A DNA stretch of 64,000 nt from positions 62,001 through 126,000 of the forward strand of contig NZ_BJYM01000002.1 of NCBI RefSeq assembly GCF_007991515.1. The letters are read 5' to 3'. The DNA is from Oceanobacillus sojae. GTDB lineage: Bacteria > Bacillota > Bacilli > Bacillales > Amphibacillaceae. Positions 1 through 9,418 of this stretch are shown here, one piece after another. A program made the translations under genes and the position numbers. The notes beneath the pieces were generated by a model that did not search any database, was not told where the DNA came from, and saw only the letters and a list, made by a program, of their open reading frames with translations. How positions within the stretch are numbered: the first letter of the stretch is position 1; each line of letters begins with the position of its first letter.

Positions 1-1244
1 CCGATATGCGGGTTTAAAGCTGTTACCAGCATTAGCGAGCCATGCAGGTTTTTCTCGATTTGCTCCAGGTTTGCTTCAATTCCTACAGCACAACGCTCAT
101 CAAAGGAAAGAATGCTGTCTGCTAGCAATTGACTGGACTGTAAGAAGTTATAAGCGATGACAGGTTTGAATACATTTAATTCAAAATTCCCTTGACTCGC
201 AGCAAAACCGATTGCTGTATCATTTCCCATTACCTGTGTCGCAACCATGGTTACTGCTTCACTTTGGGTCGGGTTTACTTTCCCTGGCATGATAGAGCTG
301 CCCGGCTCATTTGCTGGAATCGTGATTTCTCCAATCCCGCAGCGTGGTCCACTTGCTAACCAGCGGACATCATTGGCAATTTTCATCATATCTGCAGCAA
401 GTCCTTTTAATGCTCCGTGGGCATAAACAGTCTCATCATGACTAGTTAATGCATGAAATTTATTTTTTGCAGAAATAAAGCTTTTTCCAGTATACTCTGA
501 AATAGCTTTACAAACCTTTTCTGAGAAATCTGGATGTGCATTTAAACCAGTTCCTACAGCTGTTCCGCCAATAGCCAATTCCCGCAGATGTTCGTTACTT
601 TCTTTGATCATTGTGTACGATTTTTCTAACATCCGATGCCAGCCGCTGATTTCCTGACCTAATGTCAGTGGTGTTGCATCCTGCAGATGAGTTCTGCCAA
701 TTTTTACAATATCAGCGAATTTATTTTGCTTTTCTTCCAAGGTTCCCTTTAATTGTTGAATGGCAGGCAACACTGTATCTTCCAATTTTAATACCGCTGC
801 TACATGCATGGCTGTAGGATATGTATCATTTGAGCTTTGCGATTTATTCACATCATCATTTGGGTGAAGCTTTAATTCACTGCCCTGCTCTTTTAACCAT
901 CCATTACCCACATAAGCCAATACTTCATTTACATTCATATTTGATTGTGTCCCGCTTCCTGTTTGCCAGACTACCAGTGGAAAATGTTCATTTAATTTAT
1001 CTGCTAATACTTGATCTGCGGCATATTTTATTGCTTCTGCTTTTTCTTCTTCCATTAAGCCCAGCTCAAAGTTAGCAATTGCTGTACTTCTTTTTAAAAT
1101 TGCAAACGCTTTAATAATTTCTACAGGCATTGTTTCCTGACCAATCGGAAAGTTCTGCTTACTGCGCTGTGTCTGTGCTCCCCAATATTTGTCTGCAGGG
1201 ACCTTGATTTCCCCAATCGTATCTTTTTCTATGCGATAATCCAT
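1..1244 (-). CDS. fumC: Class II fumarate hydratase, C-terminus cut by window edge
   Basis: Fumarase of the TCA cycle, which interconverts fumarate and L-malate in the cytoplasm. The ATG at 1242-1244 follows a strong AAGGAGGA site and the protein opens [20 protein letters not shown], typical of class II fumarases. The superfamily signature [11 protein letters not shown] is at residues 315-325, with the catalytic-loop serines intact. About 414 residues lie in the window; the family is usually about 460, so only the last 45-50 residues are missing at the edge. The gene has no visible partner and reads leftward out of the window. Aspartase is the main alternative, but the N-terminus fits fumarase better. 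Confidence 0.95.
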   Translation of the reverse strand, partial: MDYRIEKDTIGEIKVPADKYWGAQTQRSKQNFPIGQETMPVEIIKAFAILKRSTAIANFELGLMEEEKAEAIKYAADQVLADKLNEHFPLVVWQTGSGTQSNMNVNEVLAYVGNGWLKEQGSELKLHPNDDVNKSQSSNDTYPTAMHVAAVLKLEDTVLPAIQQLKGTLEEKQNKFADIVKIGRTHLQDATPLTLGQEISGWHRMLEKSYTMIKESNEHLRELAIGGTAVGTGLNAHPDFSEKVCKAISEYTGKSFISAKNKFHALTSHDETVYAHGALKGLAADMMKIANDVRWLASGPRCGIGEITIPANEPGSSIMPGKVNPTQSEAVTMVATQVMGNDTAIGFAASQGNFELNVFKPVIAYNFLQSSQLLADSILSFDERCAVGIEANLEQIEKNLHGSLMLVTALNPHI

Positions 1245-1403
1245 CCTGATTCCTCCTTGAACTTTTCCTGAATCCATATCTAGTGTACCAAATTATTTCA
1301 TTTTTTTCGATTTCTTTTTCGTGATATGATATAGGTAATCTTATTTTCAGAAAATATTATCTTTTTCATCCATTTTAAACCTGACAGAAATGAGGAATAA
1401 AAC

Positions 1404-2318
1404 ATGCCGAATATCTGGACACATATTTTTTTCGCAGAAGATGCTTGTAATTCACTATCATTTGATATACCCGATTCTCCTGACAGAAATGCTTTATTTC
1501 TGGGCGCACAAGGTCCCGATCCTTTTTTCTATTATCGATTCTGGCCTTGGCTTTCCGGTCAAAAGGCCGGGCATGATATCGGTAATGCATTACATACAAA
1601 AGAATGCGGCCCTTTTCTACTGTATCTTATTGAGAAGGCAAACAGACAACCAGACGAGGTAAAAGCTTATGTAATTGGGTTTATCACACATCATTTTTTG
1701 GACCGTCATACACATCCCTATATCCATTACCGTGCCGGTTACCAAGGAAGCAAACATCAGCTGCTGGAAACAATTATTGATACAAAAATGGCTTTAAAAC
1801 ATCGGCAAAAAGAGATTTGGAAGCATCCGGTATTTGAAGAGATTTACCTCGGCGAAATGCTGTCGCCAGCCATTCTATATCTGTTGGATGAAGCTATCCG
1901 GAAAGTTTATCCTGATTTGTCTTTTCAAACAAACACTGTTCAAACTGCTTACCAGGATATGATTACCGCTCAAAAGCTTTTTTCTGATCCGTCAGGCTTG
2001 AAAAATAAACTGTTGAAACCATTTATCCGCTCCTATTCACATCAGCCGGCTGATGAATATGTCGATTATCTTAATGAAGGAAAAACATCCTGGGTTCATT
2101 CAGCTACAGGAGAGTTATATGAGGAAAGCTTTGAAGAATTATATACGGATGCCTTAAATGATGTAGTTAGCGTACTTCCTCTGGCTTTTGACTATTGGAA
2201 TGAAGCCGAAGAATCTATAAAAAAACAGCTGATCCGCCGTATTGGTAATATTTCATATGATACTGGTACACATTTAGCAGATCATTTCACAAACCGTTTT
2301 AGTGCACCAATTGTATAA
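1404..2318 (+). CDS. Zinc-dependent phospholipase C-like protein
   Basis: A 304-residue protein that looks like the zinc-dependent phospholipase C family seen in many Firmicutes. Evidence is the MPNIWTHIFFAED start with an early His (H7), a GAQGPDPFFYY block at 34-44 and the His/Asp-rich stretch FITHHFLDRHTHPYIHYR at 93-110, followed by H118, E122 and D126, which could bind zinc. There is no signal peptide, so it is probably cytoplasmic, unlike secreted clostridial phospholipases. Substrate is unknown. It is transcribed alone, divergent from fumC and convergent with the transporter gene, with a shared terminator downstream. Family assignment is fairly secure; enzymatic activity is inference. 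Confidence 0.75.
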   Translation: MPNIWTHIFFAEDACNSLSFDIPDSPDRNALFLGAQGPDPFFYYRFWPWLSGQKAGHDIGNALHTKECGPFLLYLIEKANRQPDEVKAYVIGFITHHFLDRHTHPYIHYRAGYQGSKHQLLETIIDTKMALKHRQKEIWKHPVFEEIYLGEMLSPAILYLLDEAIRKVYPDLSFQTNTVQTAYQDMITAQKLFSDPSGLKNKLLKPFIRSYSHQPADEYVDYLNEGKTSWVHSATGELYEESFEELYTDALNDVVSVLPLAFDYWNEAEESIKKQLIRRIGNISYDTGTHLADHFTNRFSAPIV

Positions 2319-2319
2319 T

Positions 2320-2380
2320 AAAAAGAAGCACATGTTTTTTGATTTCGTATAATCAAACAGCATGCGCTTCTTTTTGTTTT
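2320..2380. terminator. Bidirectional terminator
   Basis: AAAAAGAAGC and GCTTCTTTTT form the arms around a 30-nt spacer that holds a second short ACATG/CATG pairing. It sits between two convergent genes and has A and T tracts on both sides, so it can serve both. Confidence 0.75.
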
Positions 2381-2388
2381 TATTCAAT

Positions 2389-3699
2389 TTATTGCGGACG
2401 TATTTTTACTTCCTCATTTTTATTCGAAGCTCTTTTCGCCTCTTCTATTCCTTTATCAATATCTACAAATTTCAGGAGAAGTATTCCAATAATAAAGAAA
2501 AAGATAAGTGACAGAATTCCTAAACGGCTATTCCCTGTCAGCTGTCCAATAAGCGCAAACATAAACGGTCCAATGACGGCTGCAAATTTGGATGAAATAC
2601 CGTAAAATCCAAAAAACTCAGCGTGCTTGCCAGTCGGAATCATTCTTCCAAAAATAGACCGGCTCAATGATTGCGCTCCTCCTTGGACCATACCTACAAT
2701 AATCGCTAAGATATAAAAATGTAATGCTGTACTCATAAAATAACCAATAATAACTATTCCTAAATAAACATATAAAGTAATAAATAAGGCTTTTTTTGCT
2801 GTAATTTTTACCGCCAGCCAGCCGAAAAAGAATGTAAATGGAATCCCGACAAACTGCGTAATTAATAATGCAATAATTAAATCATTTTGGCCGATACCTA
2901 TCTCACTTCCATAAACAGTAGCCATACGAATAATGGTGGAAATACCGTCATTATAAAGCCAGAAAGCTATCAGAAAAATAATCAGCTGTTTGAATTGTTT
3001 CATTTCCCGGAAAGTATTACCCACTCGTTGAAAACCGATTGATACATATGATTTCGTCCGTTCCACTTTCTCTTTTTTCTCTTCTTTTATATTTTTAAGC
3101 AGCGGAATCGTAAAAATAAGCCACCATATTCCTACAGAAGCAAGTGAAATTCTGGTTGCCCACTCTGTATCTGCAATACCAAACCATGACGGATTTAATA
3201 CCATCATGACATTAATGGCTAGTAGAATTCCGCCGCCAATATATCCATATGCAAAGCCTCCTGATGATACTTTATCCATCTCTTCTTTTTCTGCAATCTC
3301 TGGCAGAAAACCATCATAAAATATATTTCCGCCGGAGAACCCGATCGAACCAATAATAAATAATAAAGAAGCGAGCAAATAATCGCCTTCACTGATAAAG
3401 ATCATTAGAATACTTGCAATAATCCCCATAAACGCAAAAAAACGAAGAAATTTTTTCTTTGCCGCAGAAAAATCACTGATAGCACCCAGAATTGGTGCAA
3501 GGATAGCTACGATTAAAACAGAGATAGATTGTGAATAACCCCAATAACTCGTTGCTAAATGATCATCCAGCCCCGAAGCAGCAACAGTTGAATAATAAAC
3601 CGGCAGTACTGCCGCCATAATCGTTGTTGCAAAAGCAGAGTTTCCAAAATCATACATCATCCAGCTGCGCTGTATTTTCTTTTTCGATTTTGAGTCCAT
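2389..3699 (-). CDS. UMF1-family MFS transporter (Atg22-like)
   Basis: A 436-residue membrane protein with about 12 hydrophobic segments. The YDFGNSAF motif at residues 16-23, just before the first segment, and the SGGNIFYDGFLPEIA-like block near residue 125 are typical of the UMF1/Atg22-like branch of the major facilitator superfamily. Substrates are not established for bacterial members; amino acid or peptide efflux is only a guess. The ATG follows GAGGGGGGATAAG. It is monocistronic, ending at the shared terminator. Confidence 0.85.
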   Translation of the reverse strand: MDSKSKKKIQRSWMMYDFGNSAFATTIMAAVLPVYYSTVAASGLDDHLATSYWGYSQSISVLIVAILAPILGAISDFSAAKKKFLRFFAFMGIIASILMIFISEGDYLLASLLFIIGSIGFSGGNIFYDGFLPEIAEKEEMDKVSSGGFAYGYIGGGILLAINVMMVLNPSWFGIADTEWATRISLASVGIWWLIFTIPLLKNIKEEKKEKVERTKSYVSIGFQRVGNTFREMKQFKQLIIFLIAFWLYNDGISTIIRMATVYGSEIGIGQNDLIIALLITQFVGIPFTFFFGWLAVKITAKKALFITLYVYLGIVIIGYFMSTALHFYILAIIVGMVQGGAQSLSRSIFGRMIPTGKHAEFFGFYGISSKFAAVIGPFMFALIGQLTGNSRLGILSLIFFFIIGILLLKFVDIDKGIEEAKRASNKNEEVKIRPQ

Positions 3700-3810
3700 C
3701 TTATCCCCCCTCTTACTTGCATTATAATGGATTTATTTGGTTTATCCTATCAGTTTTTTAATCAATATGAATTTACTAAATATTCACTTCGGTAAAAAGC
3801 ATAATTACAG

Positions 3811-3856
3811 AAACAAAAAAAGCATAGGCACGCTTTAGACAGCGTCCTATGCTTGT
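3811..3856 (-). terminator. Terminator of the IDEAL-domain gene
   Basis: AAGCATAGG-ACGCT pairs with AGCGT-CCTATGCTT over a five-base loop, followed on the minus strand by a T-rich tract. It lies just after the stop of the small gene at 3861. Confidence 0.85.
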
Positions 3857-3860
3857 ATGC

Positions 3861-4097
3861 TTAATCTTCCCAAACATATTGTTTGTAAGCTTTACTATAT
3901 TTCTTAAAATCATTATAATTATTTGTTTCAATTGCATGATTTATTTTATCTTCCAAGTGAGACTTATTCCAGTTAAAACAAAGCTCGTCCAATAATAATT
4001 GTGCATACAACTGCTCTTCAAACGCCAGTTCTTTTCTTGCTGTTAACGGCTCTCCTACATATTGAAAAAAGCGATAAACGACTTTTTCTTGTTTCAC
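3861..4097 (-). CDS. IDEAL-domain protein
   Basis: A 78-residue protein matching the IDEAL domain, a roughly 40-residue Bacillaceae module named after a sequence motif. Here the core reads QLLLDELCFNWNKSHLED followed by a pattern of alternating charged residues to SKAYKQY. In Bacillus subtilis the domain occurs in short proteins and at the C-terminus of YpiB; its function is not known to me. The ATG follows a GGGGGGAA site. The gene has its own terminator and is isolated between the transporter and a long gene-free stretch. Confidence 0.8.
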   Translation of the reverse strand: MKQEKVVYRFFQYVGEPLTARKELAFEEQLYAQLLLDELCFNWNKSHLEDKINHAIETNNYNDFKKYSKAYKQYVWED

Positions 4098-4911
4098 GGA
4101 AAATTCCCCCCTTAAGCCTTTTTCCCATTATGCACAAACTTTCTATAAATTTCAACTAAAATATATTTTAAAATATTTTTTTCTGCTTATTTGGTTTATT
4201 GCCTTTATTTAAGGTACGCGCAAACTAAGTTCTTAGATACGGTGAAACATGTATTTTCAAGGCTTTAGGAAGGTATTTATCAAGATACCACATCATTTTA
4301 ATGTTTCAAATGGTTGATTTGGCAATTTAAATGATGTCACAGCATGGGATAGTAAATATCGGGAATAGCTTTTATACATAGAAAGTAATCATGACGGACA
4401 TTTTTATATGCACCAAGAAAAAAATGTTCTTTACTGGTCTAATTTCTATTGGCTAAGTTGTATTAAACAGTACAGGATCTCCTTCTAGCGGAGGCGGGCT
4501 GTTTTGACTCCTAAGGGAAAAGCATCATCTGAAGATCCACTTTTACCAAGCGCTCTTCTTAGAAAAGGTTAGCTAAAGAGCATGTCTCTAGGAAAGCAAA
4601 ACGGTCCGCTGCAGCAGTGACCTTACACGTTATCTTCGTTCTAAATAGAGTTTATGCTTTGTATTTTGAAATCTTATTTCCGAATTATTTTTCAAATAGA
4701 GAGCCACAATAAATACTGCCTGAGTAATGTTTTTTTCCCAAAGGAAAATATGCTTGCAGCTTTCAATAACTCTTCCTGTGGTCTGTTATGTTTCTCTAGA
4801 CCCACCAGCAGGTGATTTGATAGACTATATAAGCTATCTTCTTAAAAGAGGATGTTCAAAAAGGAATTCTTCATCGCTAAACAATGAATATTAAAATATG
4901 GTGGGATTAAA
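4098..4911. other. Gene-free stretch with decayed sequence
   Basis: No ORF with a ribosome-binding site is visible on either strand. Short coding-like tracts around 4310-4460 are broken by stops and I cannot assign them to a family. The right half contains a degenerate repeat (4484-4620). The last 60 bases lead into the metal exporter. I see no clear riboswitch. Confidence 0.6.
4484..4620. repeat. Degenerate Bacillaceae-type interspersed repeat
   Basis: The stretch has the layout of a roughly 130-bp, partly palindromic repeat that I recall from many Bacillaceae genomes: AGCGGAGG near the left end, GACTCCTAAGGGAAAAGCA, GAAGATCC, a central AGG region, GGAAAGC and GGTCCGCTGCAGCAG at the right end. 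AGCGGA on the left and TCCGCT on the right are inverted. It encodes nothing and appears heavily mutated. The identification comes from memory of the pattern, not a search. Confidence 0.5.
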
Positions 4912-5808
4912 ATGAATAATCATAATGAAAACTTAAAAACCGGGGAAAAGGGCGCCTGGTTAAGCATCGTTGCTTATATCTTCTTAGCAGTTATGAAGCT
5001 TTATATTGCTTCCATCGGAAGTTCTGACGGATTGCGGGCAGATGGATTAAATAACTTTACAGATATCATCGCTTCCATTGCTGTATTAGTGGGATTAAAA
5101 ATAGCACGGAAACCAGCAGACTCCGTACACCGTTACGGCCATTACCGGGCAGAAAGTATTGCTTCTTTATTTGCAGCTTTTATTATGATGCTTATCGGCC
5201 TTCAAGTTATATTTACTGCCAGCCAGACGCTGTATCTATCCAACTACTCTCAACCGGATATGCTGACAGCCTGGGTTGCTCTATTTGCTGCCTTCGTTAT
5301 GCTTGGTGTTTACAGCTATAATTTGAAGCTGTCAAAAAAAGTAGGAAGCAGCGCACTTTTTGCAGCGGCAATGGATAACCGCTCTGATGCTTTTGTAAGT
5401 GTTGGTGTATTTATCGGTATTATCGGAGCACAATTTGGGCTTTTCTGGCTAGATCCTGTCGTTGCTGTGTTAGTTGGATTAATTATTTGTAAAACAGCCT
5501 GGGATATTTTTAAAGACTCAACTGTTACATTAACAGACGGGTTTGATTATAAGAAATTGGATGAAATGAAGAATGCTATTCGAACATTTAAAAATGTCCG
5601 TGATATTGTTGATATTAAAGGCAGAATTCACGGAAACCAGGAGCTTTTAGATATAACTATTCTGGTGGATCCTACACTGAATGTCGTTGACAGTCATGCT
5701 ATCACAGAGCATATTGAAGACTATCTTTACAAGGAATACGGAATTAATCACGCATTAATTCATATTGAACCTTATGAAGAAGACAAAGAGTCAACAACTC
5801 GAGACTGA
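4912..5808 (+). CDS. Cation diffusion facilitator, probable manganese exporter
   Basis: A 298-residue CDF transporter with six hydrophobic segments and a cytoplasmic C-terminal domain (about 210-290), which exchanges a divalent cation for protons at the cytoplasmic membrane. The metal-site positions read N47xxxD51 in the second segment (ADGLNNFTD) and D155xxxD159 in the fifth (DNRSD). Zinc exporters usually carry His in the second pair; Asn/Asp residues match the manganese group, such as MneP (YdfM) of B. subtilis, which this protein resembles in length and in the DGLNN motif. The ATG follows GGTGGGATTAAA. It is probably monocistronic. Manganese specificity is inferred from the motif. Confidence 0.85.
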   Translation: MNNHNENLKTGEKGAWLSIVAYIFLAVMKLYIASIGSSDGLRADGLNNFTDIIASIAVLVGLKIARKPADSVHRYGHYRAESIASLFAAFIMMLIGLQVIFTASQTLYLSNYSQPDMLTAWVALFAAFVMLGVYSYNLKLSKKVGSSALFAAAMDNRSDAFVSVGVFIGIIGAQFGLFWLDPVVAVLVGLIICKTAWDIFKDSTVTLTDGFDYKKLDEMKNAIRTFKNVRDIVDIKGRIHGNQELLDITILVDPTLNVVDSHAITEHIEDYLYKEYGINHALIHIEPYEEDKESTTRD

Positions 5809-5859
5809 AATCACAATTTTATATTTGTACGTAAATTAGAGCATTATCAAAATCTGTTA

Positions 5860-5889
5860 TTGACAATTCCAGTAAATTAATTGTATAGT
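5860..5889 (+). promoter_or_regulatory. SigA-type promoter of the T-box transcript
   Basis: TTGACA at 5860-5865 and TATAGT at 5884-5889 are separated by 18 bases. The start point would fall just upstream of T-box stem I. Confidence 0.75.
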
Positions 5890-5910
5890 CATTATTAACA
5901 ATTCTATCGT

Positions 5911-6116
5911 TCTGACAGTAAAAGTCCGAAGTAAATCATTATATGACAGCTTATAGAGACAAGGTGGGTGGTGAAAACCTTGGTATATAACGGATTGAAT
6001 TACAGACTTTGTAATAAAACTTGTCACTGCAATCAAGTGGATGTGCTTTTGTGCATCAAGCAGGGTGGTAACGCGGAGATATACTTCGTCCCTATTTTAG
6101 GGGCGGAGTTTTTTTG
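5911..6116 (+). ncRNA. T-box riboswitch, tyrosine specifier (UAC)
   Basis: The leader has the hallmarks of a T-box: an AGAGA bulge region, GGTGGGTGGTGAAAACC in the distal part of stem I, the conserved AGGGTGGTAACGCGG at 6062-6076, and a terminator (arms about 6083-6093 and 6098-6108, then seven T). Stem I closes with AAAGTC (5921-5926) against GACTTT (6005-6010). In the 3' side of the internal loop the sequence is GAATTACA, which places codon TAC at 6001-6003 in the specifier position. Uncharged tRNA-Tyr would bind and favour the antiterminator, switching on the downstream transporter when tyrosine is short. Confidence 0.93.
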
Positions 6117-6193
6117 TTGAATAAAATAATCACCTGATTTTTTATAGAAGTAAGATAATGATATATAGAATGTAAATTCAAGGAGGAAATAAA

Positions 6194-7558
6194 ATGAATT
6201 CAATTGAGGCAAAGCATAATCCTTCATTAGCTGTTTCAATCATCTTCTTTATAATGATTGTTGGTATTATCAGCTTTTTTATGATTGTACTGGAGACCGC
6301 TCCTCACATCCCAATTCTTATTGCTATTTTTATTTTAATCGGTTATGGTCTATGGAACAAAATCAGCTATCAGTCTCTTCAGCACGCAATGGCTTTAGGC
6401 GCCGGCTCTGCCATGGGAGCAGTATTCTTGTTTTTCGTTATCGGTATTTTAATCAGCAGCTGGATGATTAGCGGCACCATCCCGGCACTGATGATGGTAG
6501 GGTTATCTATTATTTCTACAACCTGGTTCTATGCGATTGTATTTGCCATTACAGCAATTATCGGAATTTCTTTAGGAAGCTCACTGACAACAACAGCGAC
6601 AGTCGGAGTCGCGTTAATTGGAATGGCTGGAGCAATGGATGCTTCTTTAGCAATTACAGCGGGCGCAATTGTTTCTGGAGCTTTTTTTGGTGATAAGATG
6701 TCACCTTTATCCGATACGACCAATCTTGCTTCAGCTATTGTCGGGGTAGATTTATTTGAGCATATTAAACATATTAGTTTAACTACTATTCCTGCTTTTA
6801 TTATATCTTTTATTGCTTTTGCAATTTTATCACCAGGTAAATCCTATGCCAACAATAATATTGCGCAATATCAGGATGCTTTACAGGCTACAGGATTGAT
6901 TCATTGGAGCTCTTGGATTCCATTGATTGTATTAATCGTTTGTACTATCTTTAAGCTTTCTGCTTTCTTATCATTGTCTATCAGCAGCTTGGTTGCCAGT
7001 ATAATAGCTATGGCAGTGAATAAATTTCCATTAAGTGACGTCCCAAAAGCTTGGTTTGAAGGGTATACTGGCGGTTCAGACTTCGAGCCTGTTAATGAAT
7101 TAATAACAAAAGGCGGTATGGAAAGTATGTTTTTCACTATTGCCCTTGTGCTCCTTGCTTTAAGCTTTGGCGGGTTATTGTTTGTTACTGGTCTACTGCC
7201 CACAATACTGGATGCACTTCAAACACGGCTCAAAAGAACGAGATCAATCATTGCTTCAACTGCCGGTACAGCCATTGGTGTGAATGTTTTTATCGGAGAA
7301 CAGTATTTATCCATCCTGTTAACCGGAGAAACATTTCAACGGATTTATGAACGCGCTGGGTTAACAAAGAAAGCACTATCGCGAACTTTAGAGGACGCTG
7401 GAACTGTAATTAACCCGCTCGTTCCCTGGAGTGTGTGCGGTGTGTTTATCGCAGATGTCCTCGGTGTTCCTGTATTGGCTTACCTGCCGTTTGCATTTTT
7501 CTGCTTGTTAAGTCCAATAATCACTATTTTATTTGGCGCGAGAACAGCTAAAAAGTAA
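6194..7558 (+). CDS. NhaC-family transporter, predicted tyrosine uptake
   Basis: A 454-residue membrane protein of the NhaC Na+/H+ antiporter family with about 11-12 hydrophobic segments; the conserved FFGDKMSPLSDTTNLA block (about 155-171) is characteristic. The ATG follows AAGGAGGAAATAAA. The family is annotated as sodium/proton antiporters, but the gene lies directly behind a T-box with a Tyr specifier and nothing else in the transcript uses tyrosine. T-box comparative work has proposed NhaC homologues such as YheL as tyrosine transporters, and the context supports that role here. A strong terminator ends the transcript. Family is certain; substrate is an inference from regulation. Confidence 0.9.
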   Translation: MNSIEAKHNPSLAVSIIFFIMIVGIISFFMIVLETAPHIPILIAIFILIGYGLWNKISYQSLQHAMALGAGSAMGAVFLFFVIGILISSWMISGTIPALMMVGLSIISTTWFYAIVFAITAIIGISLGSSLTTTATVGVALIGMAGAMDASLAITAGAIVSGAFFGDKMSPLSDTTNLASAIVGVDLFEHIKHISLTTIPAFIISFIAFAILSPGKSYANNNIAQYQDALQATGLIHWSSWIPLIVLIVCTIFKLSAFLSLSISSLVASIIAMAVNKFPLSDVPKAWFEGYTGGSDFEPVNELITKGGMESMFFTIALVLLALSFGGLLFVTGLLPTILDALQTRLKRTRSIIASTAGTAIGVNVFIGEQYLSILLTGETFQRIYERAGLTKKALSRTLEDAGTVINPLVPWSVCGVFIADVLGVPVLAYLPFAFFCLLSPIITILFGARTAKK

Positions 7559-7563
7559 AAGTT

Positions 7564-7610
7564 AATCCCCAATGAACGAGCGTTTCAACACTCTCATTGG
7601 GGATTTTTCT
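7564..7610 (+). terminator. Terminator after the NhaC-family gene
   Basis: AATCCCCAATGA pairs with TCATTGGGGATT, followed by a run of T. Confidence 0.9.
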
Positions 7611-7621
7611 ATTTCTAAAAA

Positions 7622-8374
7622 TTATTTATCCTGCTCTGTTAAAATAATCGCTTCATCCTTCGTGATAACAATTTGATGTTCAAATTGTGCAGAACGGCCT
7701 TTATCCACTGTTCTGGCAGTCCACCCGTTATCATCCATCTTACTGCGCCAGTCACCTTCATTAATCATCGGTTCAATTGTAATAACCATGCCTTCTTTTA
7801 GACGGATACCTTTATTTGGCAATCCGTAATGTGGAACATGTGGATCTTCATGAATGGTAGGTCCAATTCCATGGCCAGTAAAGTCACGTACAACAGAAAA
7901 TCCTTCCGCTTCGGCATAAGACTGGATGGCATGGCCAATATCACCTAAACGATTTCCGTGTTTCGCCTGAGCAATTCCTTTATATAACGCTTCTTTTGTC
8001 ACATCAATCAGCTTCTGCCCTTTTTCGTCTACATTTCCAACTGCATATGTCCAAGCAGAGTCTGCAAGCCCTCCATTTAAATTAACGACCATGTCCACCG
8101 TCACAATGTCACCGTCTTTTAAAGGCATATCATTTGGGAATCCATGACAGATTTCGTCATTTAAGGAAGCACAGATTGCATAAGGATAACCGTTATAGCC
8201 TTTTTGCTCCGGTGTTGCACCATGCTCCTCTAAAAATTTTTCCACAAACGTATCTAATTCCAGTGTAGTAACACCCGGTTTAATACGCTTTGCAATTTCT
8301 TTATGTGTTGCCACCAGCAAATCCGCAGCTTCCTGCATTTGCTGTACTTCTCGTTTACTTTTTCTAGTTATCAT
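7622..8374 (-). CDS. map: Type I methionine aminopeptidase
   Basis: Removes the initiator methionine from nascent proteins in the cytoplasm. The 250-residue length and sequence are those of a type I enzyme, with all five metal ligands in place: D94, D105, H168, E201 and E232, plus H77 and H175 in the active site. The ATG follows AGAAAGGAAGAAAAGTAA. The gene stands alone rather than in the ribosomal-protein/secY cluster where the main Bacillus map lies, so it may be the second paralogue (YflG/MapB type of B. subtilis); the window cannot show whether another copy exists. Confidence 0.95.
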   Translation of the reverse strand: MITRKSKREVQQMQEAADLLVATHKEIAKRIKPGVTTLELDTFVEKFLEEHGATPEQKGYNGYPYAICASLNDEICHGFPNDMPLKDGDIVTVDMVVNLNGGLADSAWTYAVGNVDEKGQKLIDVTKEALYKGIAQAKHGNRLGDIGHAIQSYAEAEGFSVVRDFTGHGIGPTIHEDPHVPHYGLPNKGIRLKEGMVITIEPMINEGDWRSKMDDNGWTARTVDKGRSAQFEHQIVITKDEAIILTEQDK

Positions 8375-8692
8375 TTACTTTTCTTCCTTTCTATGTTCTA
8401 TATACGCAATACTTTATGGGTAATAAGCTTATTTTAAATGCTGTTTCGTATCCATAGTCCATTGTAAATTTTAACACAACCGCTCTAAAACGAACAGAAA
8501 GTTAACTTTCTCATCCTTATGAAAGTCCATATTCTTGTTGTATAAATTGAGTAATACTTTCAGAAACAATTTTTTGTGGTTAAAGTTAGAAAATTCCTAT
8601 TTTGCTAAACTTAAACAGCGTGTTACGATAAAGATATATTTTTTCTTGCTATTTTAGTTTTTTACTCTATTAACAGAAATGGAGGCTTTCCA
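8375..8692. other. Divergent intergenic region
   Basis: A 318-bp AT-rich region between two divergent genes. It must hold promoters for both, but I see no strong consensus pair and no structured RNA. Confidence 0.5.
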
Positions 8693-9418
8693 ATGATAGA
8701 AATATCTCAAATTAATAAAAGCTTTGATGGGAAGAATCAAATTATTGATAATTTAACATTAACCATTCCTGATGGGAAGATTGTCGGCTTCCTTGGACCA
8801 AATGGAGCAGGTAAATCTACTACCATCAATATGATGACGGGAATTTTACCAATTGATAAGGGAACAATTACGCTAAATGATATTGATATTGACAAGGAGC
8901 CTTTAAAAGCAAAAAAAATTTTCGGATTTGTTCCTGACCGTTCAGATATCTTTCTAAGATTAAAAGGGTTAGAATATCTTAATTTTATTGCTGATATTTA
9001 TCAGGTTCCTGAAGAAATACGGCAGGAGAAAATCAAATACTATACAGAACAATTCGCAATCGATCATGCGCTCGGAAATTATATTCAGAGTTATTCCCAT
9101 GGAATGCGGCAAAAAATAATGGTTACATCTGTTCTTCTGCATGATCCCGACATTTGGATTTTAGATGAACCGTTAACTGGACTGGACCCAAAATCCTCAC
9201 ATGCTTTAAAGCGAATGATGCGAGAGCATGCTGACAAAGGAAATACTGTCTTTTTCTCCAGTCATGGTCTGGAGGTTGTTGAGCAGATCTGCGATGAAGT
9301 AGCTATTATTAATCACGGAAAGCTGTTATTTTATGGAACGATTGAAGAGCTCCAGGCAAAATATCAAACAGACCAGTCACTTGAAAATGTATTTTTGGAG
9401 TTGACAAATGATGCGTAA
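8693..9418 (+). CDS. ABC exporter ATP-binding protein
   Basis: A 241-residue nucleotide-binding domain of the ABC-2 exporter type. Walker A is GPNGAGKST at 35-43, the signature SYSHGMRQK is near residues 138-146 and Walker B is DIWILDEPLTGLDP near 160-173, followed by the switch His in FFSSHG. The signature has SHG rather than SGG, and the usual Q-loop glutamine is replaced in GFVPDRSD; both occur in some subfamilies with GFVPD-type loops. The gene overlaps the permease gene by 11 bases, so the two are translationally coupled. The substrate cannot be told from the sequence. Confidence 0.9.
   Translation: MIEISQINKSFDGKNQIIDNLTLTIPDGKIVGFLGPNGAGKSTTINMMTGILPIDKGTITLNDIDIDKEPLKAKKIFGFVPDRSDIFLRLKGLEYLNFIADIYQVPEEIRQEKIKYYTEQFAIDHALGNYIQSYSHGMRQKIMVTSVLLHDPDIWILDEPLTGLDPKSSHALKRMMREHADKGNTVFFSSHGLEVVEQICDEVAIINHGKLLFYGTIEELQAKYQTDQSLENVFLELTNDA

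Noticed and set aside
4310-4460. Possible pseudogene tract with short coding-like pieces
   Set aside because: Interrupted by stops in the best frame and not assignable to any family by eye.
4850-4862. GTTCAAAAAG matching the ends of the arg-operon element
   Set aside because: Ten bases only, with no partner end or direct repeat around it; chance is likely in AT-rich DNA.
4640-4911. Possible manganese (yybP-ykoY) riboswitch upstream of the CDF exporter
   Set aside because: The exporter type made it worth checking, but I could not find the conserved aptamer blocks.
8935-8965. Missing Q-loop glutamine in the ABC ATPase at 8693 as a sign of inactivity
   Set aside because: GFVPD-type loops occur in this exporter subfamily, and Walker A, Walker B and the switch His are intact.
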